Part shown: piece after piece, positions 36,171 through 44,831 of the stretch
Numbering within the stretch: the stretch's first letter is position 1
Layout: every line of letters starts with the position of its first letter
Source of the DNA: Bacteroidales bacterium
GTDB taxonomy: Bacteria > Bacteroidota > Bacteroidia > Bacteroidales > Muribaculaceae
DNA length: 64,000 bases
Direction of reading: 5' to 3'
Assembly (NCBI GenBank): GCA_004555955.1
Contig: SFJG01000001.1
Location: 46,328-110,327 of the forward strand
Notes under the pieces: model-generated
What the model saw: only the letters and a program-made list of their open reading frames with translations
What the model was told of the DNA's origin: nothing
The model's database searches: none
Made by a program: the position numbers and the translations under genes

Positions 36171-37859
36171 ATGACTTTCGACTACCAGCGCCGACACACC
36201 GACACGGTGCGTATCGGCAACATAACGATGGGTGGCAGCAACCCGATAGCCATCCAATCGATGACATCGATATCGACCGACGACATAGAAGCCGTCACGG
36301 CACAATGTCGACGCATTTTCGACGCCGGCGCCGACTTGGTACGACTCACCGCACAAGGCGTCAAAGAGGCTAAGTCTATCGGCGAAATTCGCTCGCTATT
36401 ACGCAGCCAAGGCTATGCAGGTCCCCTCGTTGCCGACATTCATTTCAACCCCAACGCCGCCCTCGTTGCCGCCACAACCGCCGACAAAGTTCGCATCAAC
36501 CCGGGCAACTTCGTCGACGCGGCGCGCACGTTCAAGCAACTCGAATATACCGACGAAGAATATGCCCGCGAAATCGAAAAGATTCGCACGCGCTTCGTGC
36601 CGTTTCTCGACTTGTGTCGCGCTAACGGTACCGCCATACGTCTGGGCGTCAACCACGGGTCGCTCTCCGACCGCATCATGAGTCGCTACGGCGACACCCC
36701 GGCGGGGATGGTCGAATCGGTTATGGAATACCTTCGAATCTGTCGCGAAGTGGAGTTTACCGACGTGGTAATCTCCATCAAAGCCTCCAACACCGTCATA
36801 ATGGTCGAAACGGTGCGCCGACTCGTCCGTGCTATGGACGCTGAAGGCATGGCTTTTCCGCTACACCTTGGCGTTACCGAAGCAGGCGACGGCGAAGACG
36901 GCCGCATCAAATCGGCTGTCGGCATCGGAGCACTCCTTGCCGAAGGCATCGGCGACACCATCCGCGTAAGCCTCAGCGAAGAGCCGGAATGCGAAGTGCC
37001 CGTGGCTCGCAAACTCGTCGACTACATCACCGCACGAAGCAATCATCCTCACATAGAAGGAACGCCCTGCAACGACTTCGATGCTATCTGTCCTCGCCGC
37101 AGGCTGACTAATGCCGTGGGCTGCACGGGCGGCGAAAACGTGCCCGTAGTGGCTGTAAGCGGCTCTACTGAAGTTGTCAACGGCGAATTACGCTCGGATT
37201 TATGCTTGTCTGACCCGGCAATCTGCGAAGTATGGGCGTCGGAAGATGCACAACAGGCTGCTCGCCGCGCCGAAGGCAGAATCATAGCACTTCGCTCGCG
37301 CCACATCAACCCCGTCGGCGAAATGCGCGCATTCATCCACAACCTGACCCGACAAGGATGCAAAGCGCCCGTAATCGCCGTGATGACCTACAACGACACC
37401 TCCGACGAAGACCTCCAAATACACGCCGGAGCCGATTTCGGCGCACTCTTGCTCGACCGCCTTATCGACGGCATCTGCATCGAAGCGCCCGCAATCGACT
37501 CGGCAACGACCTTGCGCTACGCCTTCGGCATTCTCCAAGCCGTGCGCCAACGCATAAGCAAAACGGAGTTCATATCTTGCCCGAGCTGCGGCAGAACGCT
37601 CTTCGACTTACAAACTACCGTCCGCGACATAAAAACCGCCACAGCGCACCTGAAAGGGCTAAAAATCGGCATTATGGGCTGCATCGTTAACGGCCCGGGC
37701 GAAATGGCAGACGCCGACTACGGTTATGTGGGCGCAGCCGTGGGAAAAGTGAGCCTCTACAAAGGCAAACAATGCATCGAGCGCAACATCCCCCAAGAAC
37801 AGGCTCTCGACCGCCTTATCGAAATTATCAAAGAGAACGGTGAGTGGGTGGAGAGGTAA
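36171..37859 (+). CDS. ispG: 4-hydroxy-3-methylbut-2-enyl-diphosphate synthase IspG (long form)
   Basis: 562-residue [4Fe-4S] enzyme of the MEP isoprenoid pathway; it makes HMBPP from MEcPP. The N-terminal TIM barrel has IGNITMGGSNPIAIQSMTSI, GPLVADIHFNP and IRLGVNHGSLSDRIM. The C-terminal reductase domain binds the cluster with Cys in ISCPSCGRTLFDLQ and IMGCIVNGPGEMADADYGYV. At 562 residues against about 370 in E. coli, it carries the extra middle domain (about 270-440) typical of Bacteroidetes and plants. Confidence 0.96.
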   Translation: MTFDYQRRHTDTVRIGNITMGGSNPIAIQSMTSISTDDIEAVTAQCRRIFDAGADLVRLTAQGVKEAKSIGEIRSLLRSQGYAGPLVADIHFNPNAALVAATTADKVRINPGNFVDAARTFKQLEYTDEEYAREIEKIRTRFVPFLDLCRANGTAIRLGVNHGSLSDRIMSRYGDTPAGMVESVMEYLRICREVEFTDVVISIKASNTVIMVETVRRLVRAMDAEGMAFPLHLGVTEAGDGEDGRIKSAVGIGALLAEGIGDTIRVSLSEEPECEVPVARKLVDYITARSNHPHIEGTPCNDFDAICPRRRLTNAVGCTGGENVPVVAVSGSTEVVNGELRSDLCLSDPAICEVWASEDAQQAARRAEGRIIALRSRHINPVGEMRAFIHNLTRQGCKAPVIAVMTYNDTSDEDLQIHAGADFGALLLDRLIDGICIEAPAIDSATTLRYAFGILQAVRQRISKTEFISCPSCGRTLFDLQTTVRDIKTATAHLKGLKIGIMGCIVNGPGEMADADYGYVGAAVGKVSLYKGKQCIERNIPQEQALDRLIEIIKENGEWVER

Positions 37860-37876
37860 GAGGTAAGAGTGAAGAG

Positions 37877-37904
37877 GGACGAGGAACGAGGGACGAGGAA
37901 CGAG
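37877..37904. repeat. Two 14-bp tandem repeats after ispG
   Basis: Two exact copies of GGACGAGGAACGAG, directly after the ispG stop and two imperfect GAGGTAA units. Low-complexity spacer. Confidence 0.85.
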
Positions 37905-37933
37905 ATGCCCACGATAAACGATAAACCCTCCCC

Positions 37934-37961
37934 AATAACCAATAACCAATAACCAATAACC
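37934..37961. repeat. Heptanucleotide tandem repeat (AATAACC x4)
   Basis: Four exact copies of AATAACC (GGTTATT on the other strand). A short palindrome ACCGCCATTGGCGGT follows at 37961-37975. Similar GGTTATT arrays occur in other Bacteroidales intergenic regions. Confidence 0.9.
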
Positions 37962-37990
37962 ACCGCCATTGGCGGTAAAAAAATACAACT

Positions 37991-38851
37991 ATGAAAAAAT
38001 TAATTTGTTTACTATGTGCGGCGATGGTTGCCGCAGGCACATTCGCCGAAGAAATGGCGATAAGAGTAATGTCGTTCAACGTACGTTGTGTTGTCGAAGC
38101 CGACGGACTGAACCAGTGGAAAAATCGTAAAGACTACACCGTGAGCCTGGTGCGATTCTACAACCCGGACATCTGGGGCTCGCAAGAAGACACGCACCAA
38201 CAGATGCTCGACCTACAAGCGGGATTGCCCGACTACGACTACTTGGGCGTAGGACGCTCTGACGGCAAAACCGGTGGCGAATATTCACCGATATTCTACC
38301 GTCGCGACCGATTCAGCGTCGACGACAGCGGCTACTTCTGGCTTGCCGAAAAATCGAAGATGCACACGCCGGGCGCACTCGGCTGGGATGCCGACTATCC
38401 TCGCATCGCCACCTGGGGCATCTTCACCGACAAAGCCACAGGCAAGAAATTCTTCTTTATGAACACCCACCTCGACCATATCGGCGTCGAAGCACGTCAT
38501 AACGGCGCAAAACTCCTCCTCGAGCAAGCCGCAATACATGCCAAAGGTCTTCCCGTGGTCATTACGGGCGACTTCAACGCCGTGCCGACCGACGACCCGA
38601 TAAAAGTGCTTACCGACAAGACCGACCCGGCAAGCGTTATCGACAGCCGCACCCTCGCGCAACTCGTCTACGGGCCGGAAGGCACGTTCCACGACTTCGG
38701 GCGCATCGCCTTCGAGCAGCGTCCGCGCCTCGACTACATCTTCGTTCGCGGCGCATGGAAAGTGATGACCAACGCCGTGCTCACCGAGTCGCAAGGACCG
38801 CTATTTCCCTCCGATCATCATCCCATCCTTGCCGATATGATTCTGCTCTAA
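37991..38851 (+). CDS. Exported endonuclease/exonuclease/phosphatase family protein
   Basis: 286 residues with a signal peptide (MKKLICLLCAAMVAAGTFA). The EEP fold motifs are IRVMSFNVRC, DIWGSQEDTHQQMLDL (metal-binding Glu), FFMNTHLDHIGVEARHNGAK, VVITGDFNAVPTDDP and the catalytic FPSDHHPILADMIL. It is a periplasmic or secreted phosphodiesterase or phosphatase; the substrate (DNA, sphingomyelin, inositol phosphate and others are known in the family) cannot be told. It stands alone after ispG. Confidence 0.9.
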   Translation: MKKLICLLCAAMVAAGTFAEEMAIRVMSFNVRCVVEADGLNQWKNRKDYTVSLVRFYNPDIWGSQEDTHQQMLDLQAGLPDYDYLGVGRSDGKTGGEYSPIFYRRDRFSVDDSGYFWLAEKSKMHTPGALGWDADYPRIATWGIFTDKATGKKFFFMNTHLDHIGVEARHNGAKLLLEQAAIHAKGLPVVITGDFNAVPTDDPIKVLTDKTDPASVIDSRTLAQLVYGPEGTFHDFGRIAFEQRPRLDYIFVRGAWKVMTNAVLTESQGPLFPSDHHPILADMILL

Positions 38852-38874
38852 ATAGACAAAAAGACAAATCGGAG

Positions 38875-39063
38875 TTACAACTCGTTGCCGTTGGAGTCAT
38901 ACCAGTGGACTCCACCGGGGTTAGCCACGGTAAATACACCGTCGGCATTGGCGGTTACGTAGTTGACCTTTGTATAGGTCTTGCCTCCGGTTACGCACGA
39001 AATGCCGATAGCATCGTTAGCTGTCCATGAGGCATCGACTGCACGCGTTGAGGTGATAGAGGT
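38875..39063 (-). pseudogene. Fimbrillin-like N-terminal fragment
   Basis: Read on the minus strand, 62 codons give RAVDASWTANDAIGISCV, YTKVNYVTANADGVFTVANP and GGVHWYDSNGNEL, then a stop. The pattern (Thr-Arg, W, DAIGI, then Y and FT) is that of Bacteroidales fimbrillin-family proteins. It has no start codon: an in-frame TAG lies at 39064-39066, and no related sequence continues downstream. It is best read as a gene remnant. Confidence 0.55.
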
Positions 39064-39278
39064 CTAAATGATGCATGAGCGTCGGCCACAAAAGGAGCTT
39101 CTTCGTTTCAAAATACCGAAAGAACAGTTCTAAAGTTTTCTTTTGGTTTTCTGGAGATACGGATGTTTGTTGCTTTATTGTCTTTTTCATTTCAAATACT
39201 GTAAAAATTAAGCGCATCCAGTTCAAACCAGATGCGCTTAAATGCATACCCTCTCTTCAATTTCATCAACAACATTAT

Positions 39279-39419
39279 CTATAGAAGACAAAACATATCG
39301 TCGCCGGCATAGAACGCGAATCGATACGATTCGTACGACTGTGCCGACGATGTGCAAACCGACGTAATCAGGAAAACAACCCATAGAAGGTGTTTGGGTG
39401 ATTGCAATAGCATTTTCAT
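39279..39419 (-). CDS. Small open reading frame with signal peptide (possible remnant)
   Basis: 46 codons on the minus strand from the ATG at 39419. It begins MKMLLQSPKHLLWVVFLITS and ends QSYESYRFAFYAGDDMFCLL. The start looks like a signal peptide followed by a short mature part. It is most likely the start of a lost exported-protein gene; a real small peptide cannot be excluded. Confidence 0.3.
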   Translation of the reverse strand: MKMLLQSPKHLLWVVFLITSVCTSSAQSYESYRFAFYAGDDMFCLL

Positions 39420-39499
39420 ATATTGGACTATTCGTTGCTTGTATATGTTCCCAAAAGTAGGCATAAAAAATCGTAATCGGGGAATATTAGAGCAAAATT

Positions 39500-39537
39500 T
39501 GTAACAATTTAGGCCAAAATCGCCCCAAATTGTTACA
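39500..39537. repeat. 11-bp inverted repeat
   Basis: TGTAACAATTT (39500-39510) and AAATTGTTACA (39527-39537) are exact inverses around a 16-base GC-rich loop. It could be a terminator or the end of a lost mobile element. Confidence 0.5.
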
Positions 39538-39674
39538 TTTGGACAATAAAAGCACCATAGTTCAAATGTTACAAAGAAAAAGGAGCATCTTCACAGACGC
39601 TCCAGTTCCATTTTCTAACTAATCTCGCTTTTCCTATAAAACACATTTTACAACTATTAAATTCATACAAAACA

Positions 39675-39739
39675 GTATCAAATCAGCGTCATGGTGACGC
39701 TATCGTTTGGTTATGGCACGAAACAGAGCTATTTGATAC
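39675..39739. other. Nested palindrome, possible structured RNA
   Basis: GTATCAAAT (39675-39683) pairs with ATTTGATAC (39731-39739). Between them lies a 7-bp stem AGCGTCA / TGACGCT with a TGG loop (39685-39701) and a weaker stem GTTT/AAAC (about 39706-39724). This gives a three-way junction. No promoter was recognised. Confidence 0.4.
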
Positions 39740-39908
39740 CGTTAAATCATTTACCAACCTAATCGGCTGCAAATGTATATACAATTTTTAAATAAAACAA
39801 GTTTTTACCAAACAAATTGTAATCATATCGATAAATTTGGTTGAAATTTATAATTATCCATAGAAAATCATCTAACCTTTGGGATAGAATGACAATTTTA
39901 CCAATAAT

Positions 39909-42062
39909 CTACTTGTGTTGGATTAATTTGTTTGACATAATCGTGCGAGAACCAACGGAGAACTCAACCACAACGCTCTGCACGCCGTTAGCATCAGGCG
40001 GCGTTGCGGTTACCACGGTGCCGATGCCGAAGATACGATGCTCCACGCTCATGCCGGCAGCAAACTTGTCGGTCGGCTCTGCATTTTCGCCGAAAGAAGA
40101 ATCAATCTCCTGCGCCACTCGACGAGTCAGCGTGTAGAGATACGGGTCCATATGCCCCTCGAGACGAATAAGGTTGTCCTTAATTTCTGTGAGGAACCGT
40201 GACGGCACTTTGTCTTGCTGTGTGCTGATGTTATATCCTTCCGATTCGGTAAGGAAGAGTTCGTTTTCGGCGCGAGTGATTGCAACATACATCAGGCGAC
40301 GCTCTTCTTCGAGAGCAGCGCGCTGCCGCTCGCGCAAAGACCTATGGCTGGGAAAAATGCCTTCACTCAAGCCACAGACAAACACGTAGGGAAATTCGAG
40401 GCCCTTGGCTTGATGCATAGTCATAAGTCGAACGACGTCGCTATCGTTGCGCATGTCGACGTTGGTATATAGGGCAATGTCTTGCAGATAGTTTGAAAGG
40501 GAGAGGTCGTCGACGTGGTCGGCTTCGTAGTTGCGAATGTCGTTGATGAGTTCTTTGACGTTCTCGAGACGTTCTTCTTCCTCGTCGTTTCGAATCAGGT
40601 CGGTCAAACCGGAGCGCGTCATAAGGTCTTCGACGAGTTCGGAGATGAGCGAGCCGTCGACGCTTGAGCGCACGTCGTCGATAAGTTCGACGAAACTCTT
40701 AAGTTCGGGCTTGTTGAAAGGCGACTTGTCGATGTTACGGCGGAGGGTGGCAAAGAGCGAGGCATGCTCTGTAGCGGCGAGGTCGGCGAGTTTTTTGAGC
40801 GACACCTTGCCGAATTTGCGCGCCGGCACGTTGATGATTCGCCGCAACGAGAGGTCGTCGTCGGGGTTGTCGACGAGTTTGAGATAAGCCAGCACGTTTT
40901 TGATTTCAGCGCGCTCGAAGAAGCGTATGCCGCCCCAAATGGTGTAGGGTATATGGCGTTCGATGAATTCCTTTTCGACGGTACGCGACAAGTAAGAGGC
41001 GCGATAGAGCACGGCAACGTCGCTGAAGGTGTTTCCGCTGTGCGACTTGACGATGCGTTGAATCTGACGAGCAATCCAAGCAGCCTCGTCGCGGTCGTTG
41101 CGCGCATGATAGTGCACGGCTTTTTTCCCTTTTTTATTTCCTGTAACGAGGTCTTTGGGAATTCGGTTGCGATTGTTAGCAATCACCGAGTTGGCAACGT
41201 CGAGAATGTCGGGCGTAGAGCGATAGTTCTGCGCGAGGATTATGTCGGAGTCAGACTTGAAATCGACGAACATATTCGGGCGAGCGCCGCGCCATTCGTA
41301 GATTGCTTGGTCGGGGTCGCCGACGATGAAGAGGTTTCCGCTCTTTTCGGTAAGAATGTTGATGAGTCGCCAATCGGCGGAGTTACAGTCTTGCACCTCG
41401 TCGACTTGCACGTAGTTGAGCGTGGTTTGCCAATAATCTCGTACTTCTTCGAAACGCTCGAGGAGATAGAGCGCGAAGTTTATAATATCCTGAAAATCGA
41501 GCACATAGTATTGTCGCTGCAGATTTATATAGTCGACAATGGGCTTGAGTTCGACGCTGACGTCGCCCAACCCGGAAGCGTCCGGAATGAGAAAAGTAGA
41601 GATGTAATCGTTAGTCGATTTAAAAATGTCGACGCGCTCGAGAAACAGGCGAACGGTATCTTTTGCGCGGTCGAGTCCGTTAGCCTCCATAGCCTGTTTA
41701 GCGAGGCTTTTGGAGTCTTCTTCGTCGATTATTCCGAACGATTTAGGGTAGCCTATACGATAGATGTCGCGTCGAAGGAGTTTGACGCAGAAACCGTGGA
41801 TTGTGCAAATGAGGTCGTTCGACATACCGGCACCGACAAGGCGCGAAATGCGGGTTCGCATCTCTTGTGCCGCCTTGTTAGTAAAAGTCATACAAAGTAT
41901 GTTGGCAGGATTAACGCCTATTTCGTCGACGATATAAGCAAACCGATGAGCCAAAACGCGCGTCTTGCCGGAGCCGGCACCGGCAACAACACGTATACGT
42001 CCTTCAGTAGCAGCCACCGCTTCACGCTGCCTATCATTTAGTCCTTCAAATAAATCGTGCAT
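39909..42062 (-). CDS. uvrD: UvrD/PcrA-type ATP-dependent DNA helicase
   Basis: 717-residue superfamily 1A helicase for repair and replication. Motifs in order: Q motif LNDRQREAVAATEG, Walker A RVVAGAGSGKTRVLAHR, Ia CMTFTNKAAQEMRTRI, II VDEVQDCN (Asp-Glu), III FIVGDPDQAIYEWRGA, IV ILAQNYRST, V VRLMTMHQAKGLEFPYVFVC and VI RRLMYVAITRAENELFL. The C-terminal tail (GTVVTATPPDANG ... SNKLIQHK) resembles the PcrA RNA polymerase-binding Tudor-like end. It is the last gene of the long minus-strand run. Confidence 0.96.
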   Translation of the reverse strand: MHDLFEGLNDRQREAVAATEGRIRVVAGAGSGKTRVLAHRFAYIVDEIGVNPANILCMTFTNKAAQEMRTRISRLVGAGMSNDLICTIHGFCVKLLRRDIYRIGYPKSFGIIDEEDSKSLAKQAMEANGLDRAKDTVRLFLERVDIFKSTNDYISTFLIPDASGLGDVSVELKPIVDYINLQRQYYVLDFQDIINFALYLLERFEEVRDYWQTTLNYVQVDEVQDCNSADWRLINILTEKSGNLFIVGDPDQAIYEWRGARPNMFVDFKSDSDIILAQNYRSTPDILDVANSVIANNRNRIPKDLVTGNKKGKKAVHYHARNDRDEAAWIARQIQRIVKSHSGNTFSDVAVLYRASYLSRTVEKEFIERHIPYTIWGGIRFFERAEIKNVLAYLKLVDNPDDDLSLRRIINVPARKFGKVSLKKLADLAATEHASLFATLRRNIDKSPFNKPELKSFVELIDDVRSSVDGSLISELVEDLMTRSGLTDLIRNDEEEERLENVKELINDIRNYEADHVDDLSLSNYLQDIALYTNVDMRNDSDVVRLMTMHQAKGLEFPYVFVCGLSEGIFPSHRSLRERQRAALEEERRLMYVAITRAENELFLTESEGYNISTQQDKVPSRFLTEIKDNLIRLEGHMDPYLYTLTRRVAQEIDSSFGENAEPTDKFAAGMSVEHRIFGIGTVVTATPPDANGVQSVVVEFSVGSRTIMSNKLIQHK

Positions 42063-42079
42063 AACCGCCGACGAAGTTA

Positions 42080-42550
42080 TTAAAATTCGTCGAACTGCAA
42101 AGGCAACAATTCTCTGATGCCGTTGATAACGTAGACCTTATCGCGACCGTAAAGTAGAATTTTAATGGGATGTCCTGCGAGTTTCTCATATTCGAGAATC
42201 GCCTGTCGGCAAGCGCCGCACGGGGGCGTCGGATTTGCCGTAAAATCGCCCGCTTGCCAAGCGGCTATCGCGAGTTTTTGGAATTTTGCTTCGGGATATT
42301 TTGAGTGGGCATAGAAAATGGTTGTACGTTCCGCACAAGTACCCGAAGGGAATGCTGCGTTTTCCTGGTTCGAACCGCCAACAATTTTGCCATTGGAGAG
42401 CAATAAAGCAGCTCCGACGTGGAAATGGCTATAAGGTACATAGGAATTTTGTGTCATTGCCTTGGCTTTGTCGACAAGAATTCTATCGTCTTCGACAAGT
42501 TCTGCATAACTACACACTTGGATATTCGTGGTTATCTTCAGTTCTTCCAT
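42080..42550 (-). CDS. cdd: Cytidine deaminase
   Basis: 156-residue zinc enzyme of pyrimidine salvage that converts cytidine to uridine. Zinc and active-site motifs are SHFHVGAALLLSNGKIVGG, the catalytic Glu in SGTCAERTTIFYAHS and Cys in PPCGACRQAILEYE. The length fits the homotetrameric type. The ATG at 42550 is chosen; the longer open frame adds 29 residues without similarity. Confidence 0.95.
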   Translation of the reverse strand: MEELKITTNIQVCSYAELVEDDRILVDKAKAMTQNSYVPYSHFHVGAALLLSNGKIVGGSNQENAAFPSGTCAERTTIFYAHSKYPEAKFQKLAIAAWQAGDFTANPTPPCGACRQAILEYEKLAGHPIKILLYGRDKVYVINGIRELLPLQFDEF

Positions 42551-42637
42551 AGTTAAAAGGTCATTTATGCAAAAATAATATGGATTTTTCGTTTTGTCAA
42601 TAGTTTTGAGCAGAAAATTACATTTATCGACGAGCAT

Positions 42638-43807
42638 TTATCGACGAGCGATGGCATCGGCGAGACGTTTGAGGCTGTCGAGGAGCACGCCGCGCGGACA
42701 AGCCACGTTGAGCCGCATAAAACCGTCGCCTCCGGAGCCGAACATGGCACCGTTGTTGAGCGCCAACCGGGCATGGTTGATGAATAAGTCGTCGAGCCCG
42801 GCGCTGTCTAAACCGAGTGCGTGGCAGTCGAGCCAGACGAGGAACGATGCCTCGGGCTTATACGCGCGAATCTGCGGTATATTGTGCTCGCAGAAGTCGA
42901 CAACGGCATTGATATTGCCTTCGATGTAGGGGAGCAATTCTTCGAGCCAGGGCTCGCCTTTAGTATATGCCGCGCGGGTGGCTACGGTGGCAAACATTGT
43001 GGGTTCGCTGAATTCGCAAGCAGCCATCCAGGCGTAGAAACCGTCGCGCAATGCCGGATTTTTGATTATGCACCAACTGCTGACCAATCCGGGAATGTTG
43101 AACGTCTTGGATGGTGCGCCGAGCGAAATGCCACATTCTTCAGCATCGTCGCCGGTGTTGAAGAGCGGGGTATAACGGTGGCCGAAGAGTTCGAGGTCGC
43201 CGTGAATTTCGTCGCTGACAAGAATAACGCCGTAGCGTCGGCAGAGCGAAGCCACGCGAGCCACAACAGGCGCTTCCCAAGCGCGTCCGCCGGGGTTGTG
43301 AGGGTTGCAGAAAATCATCATCTTGGGGCGAACCTCAGCAAGTTGTCGCTCAAGGCTGTCGAAATCAATCTCGTAGCGCCCGTCGACGAAAGTCAAGCGG
43401 TTGACCGCCACGCGGCGATGACTTCCCTTGGCAACAATACTGAACGGGTGATAGACAGGCTCTTGGATAAGCACAACGTCGTCTTCGCGAGTGAAATAAT
43501 TCACCAAATAGCCGATACCGCGAACAATACCCGGAAGAAATGCCAACTCGGCACGCTCGACCGTGAGCGAATGACGACGGCGGCACCAATCGATAATCGA
43601 CTGCCAATAGTCGTCGCAGGCAGTCGGGTAGCCGTAAATGTGATGACGTGCGCGTTGCTCAACAGCGTCGGAAATCTCCTTGCACACCTCAAAATCCATA
43701 TCGGCAACCCAAAGAGGCTGTAGGTCGGTTCTACCAAAATGCTCTTGCAAGCCATCGTATTTCACACACTCGGAGCCTTTTCTAAGCACTATCTCGTCGA
43801 AATTCAT
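42638..43807 (-). CDS. patB: PatB/MalY-type PLP enzyme (cystathionine beta-lyase or aminotransferase)
   Basis: 389-residue fold type I PLP enzyme. It has the MalY/PatB opening (YDGLQEHFGRTDLQPLWVAD and MDFEVCKEISDAVEQRA), MIFCNPHNPGGRAWE, VSDEIHGDLELFGHRYTPL, and the PLP Lys in SLGAPSKTFNIPGL. Members cleave C-S bonds of cystathionine or cysteine, or act as aminotransferases; the exact substrate cannot be told. The ATG at 43807 gives the normal N-terminus. Confidence 0.9.
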   Translation of the reverse strand: MNFDEIVLRKGSECVKYDGLQEHFGRTDLQPLWVADMDFEVCKEISDAVEQRARHHIYGYPTACDDYWQSIIDWCRRRHSLTVERAELAFLPGIVRGIGYLVNYFTREDDVVLIQEPVYHPFSIVAKGSHRRVAVNRLTFVDGRYEIDFDSLERQLAEVRPKMMIFCNPHNPGGRAWEAPVVARVASLCRRYGVILVSDEIHGDLELFGHRYTPLFNTGDDAEECGISLGAPSKTFNIPGLVSSWCIIKNPALRDGFYAWMAACEFSEPTMFATVATRAAYTKGEPWLEELLPYIEGNINAVVDFCEHNIPQIRAYKPEASFLVWLDCHALGLDSAGLDDLFINHARLALNNGAMFGSGGDGFMRLNVACPRGVLLDSLKRLADAIARR

Positions 43808-43904
43808 ATCAAATGTTGTCGTTATGTTAGTTTTACTCGGCAAATCTAACAAAAAATATAAGAATTTACAAACTAAACTCTCAACTCATCAACATATCAA
43901 CTCA

Positions 43905-44831
43905 TCAACGCTTAATCGCTTCTGCATTGCGGACGAGACCTTCGAGTTTGGCGCGGCGAACCGCACTATGGCGGAACAGGCGACGAAATTCGTCGGGCGT
44001 GAGCGAGGCAATATCGTCGACGGTAGCATTAAGAATGAACTCCGACGGGGCAAATTCGGGCACTATGGTGGGCTGTGGCGCGCGATTGTGTGGACAGACT
44101 ATCTGACAGACGTCGCAGCCGTAGACGTGCCCGCAGAGGCGCACATCCGGCGGCAATGCGCCACGGTGTTCGATGGTCAAAGCCGACAAGCATCGTCGGC
44201 AATCCACCCCCTCGCCGGGCGAAATAGCGCCTGCCGGGCAAGCCTCAACGCAACGTCGGCAGTCGCCGCAAGTCGCCGTGCAAGGCTCGTCGGGAGCAAA
44301 AGAGTAGGTTGTAACGATTTCGGCGAGGAAAAAGAAAGAGCCGCGACGGGGGATGATGAGTTGATTGTTCGTACCCACAAAACCAATGCCGGCACGCTGC
44401 GCCCAGTAGCGTTCGCGGATAGGGGCAGTGTCGACACAAGGGCGGCAGGCGGCGCCGGTGCGCTGCGTAATGAAGTCGGCGATTTGGCGAAGTCGGCTGC
44501 GAATAACTTCGTGATAGTCGTCGCCGTAAGCATAATAAGCAAATTGCGGCAATTCGGGACTGCGGCGCACTGCAGGGAAGTAGTTCATCGCCAACGAAAT
44601 GACCGTCTTGGCGCCGTCGAGAAGGAGCGCCGGGCTTCGGCGGATGTCGCCATATTTTTCCATATAAGCGAGTTCGCCGTGGCGTCGTGCAGCAATCCAA
44701 CGGTCGTAGGCATCGCAAGCCGTGTCGTCGACGTCGTCGGCACGAGCAAAGCCGCAGGCATCGAATCCTAACGAAGCAGCAAGGCGACGAACGTCGTCGT
44801 TACATAGGGATTGGCAAGAATTCGTAGCCAT
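43905..44831 (-). CDS. queG: Epoxyqueuosine reductase QueG
   Basis: 308-residue cobalamin- and [4Fe-4S]-dependent enzyme for the last step of queuosine synthesis in tRNA. Seen: SLGFDACGFARADDV, FVGTNNQLIIPRRGSFFFLA, and two ferredoxin-type Cys sets (CTATCGDCRRCVEACPAGAI and CGHVYGCDVCQIVCPHN). The ATG at 44831 has AAGGA just before it and is preferred to an upstream GTG (44855). It lies inside the last 32 bases of the deacetylase gene, so translation is probably coupled. Confidence 0.94.
   Translation of the reverse strand: MATNSCQSLCNDDVRRLAASLGFDACGFARADDVDDTACDAYDRWIAARRHGELAYMEKYGDIRRSPALLLDGAKTVISLAMNYFPAVRRSPELPQFAYYAYGDDYHEVIRSRLRQIADFITQRTGAACRPCVDTAPIRERYWAQRAGIGFVGTNNQLIIPRRGSFFFLAEIVTTYSFAPDEPCTATCGDCRRCVEACPAGAISPGEGVDCRRCLSALTIEHRGALPPDVRLCGHVYGCDVCQIVCPHNRAPQPTIVPEFAPSEFILNATVDDIASLTPDEFRRLFRHSAVRRAKLEGLVRNAEAIKR

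Larger units (their letters stand above)
38852..39908. other. 1-kb gene-free region with decayed genes and palindromes
   Basis: No intact gene was found. It holds a fimbrillin-like fragment (38875-39063), a small reading frame with a signal peptide on the minus strand (39279-39419), an 11-bp inverted repeat (39500-39537), a GGAGC/GCTCC hairpin (39581-39603) and a nested palindrome (39675-39739). The right end is AT-rich. The mixture suggests an old insertion site or a locus in decay. Confidence 0.6.

Noticed and set aside
37934..37961. Possible CRISPR array
   Set aside because: The units are 7 bases, directly abutting, without spacers.
37659..37988. Minus-strand frames with YWLLVIGYW-type sequence
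   Set aside because: They are translations of the AATAACC heptanucleotide array and the spacer after ispG; this is a known kind of false frame.
39017..39247. 76-codon minus-strand frame overlapping the fimbrillin fragment
   Set aside because: It is out of frame with the fimbrillin-like sequence and has no similarity; probably chance.
40764..42041. 425-codon plus-strand frame opposite uvrD
   Set aside because: It is antisense to all helicase motifs; shadow frame.
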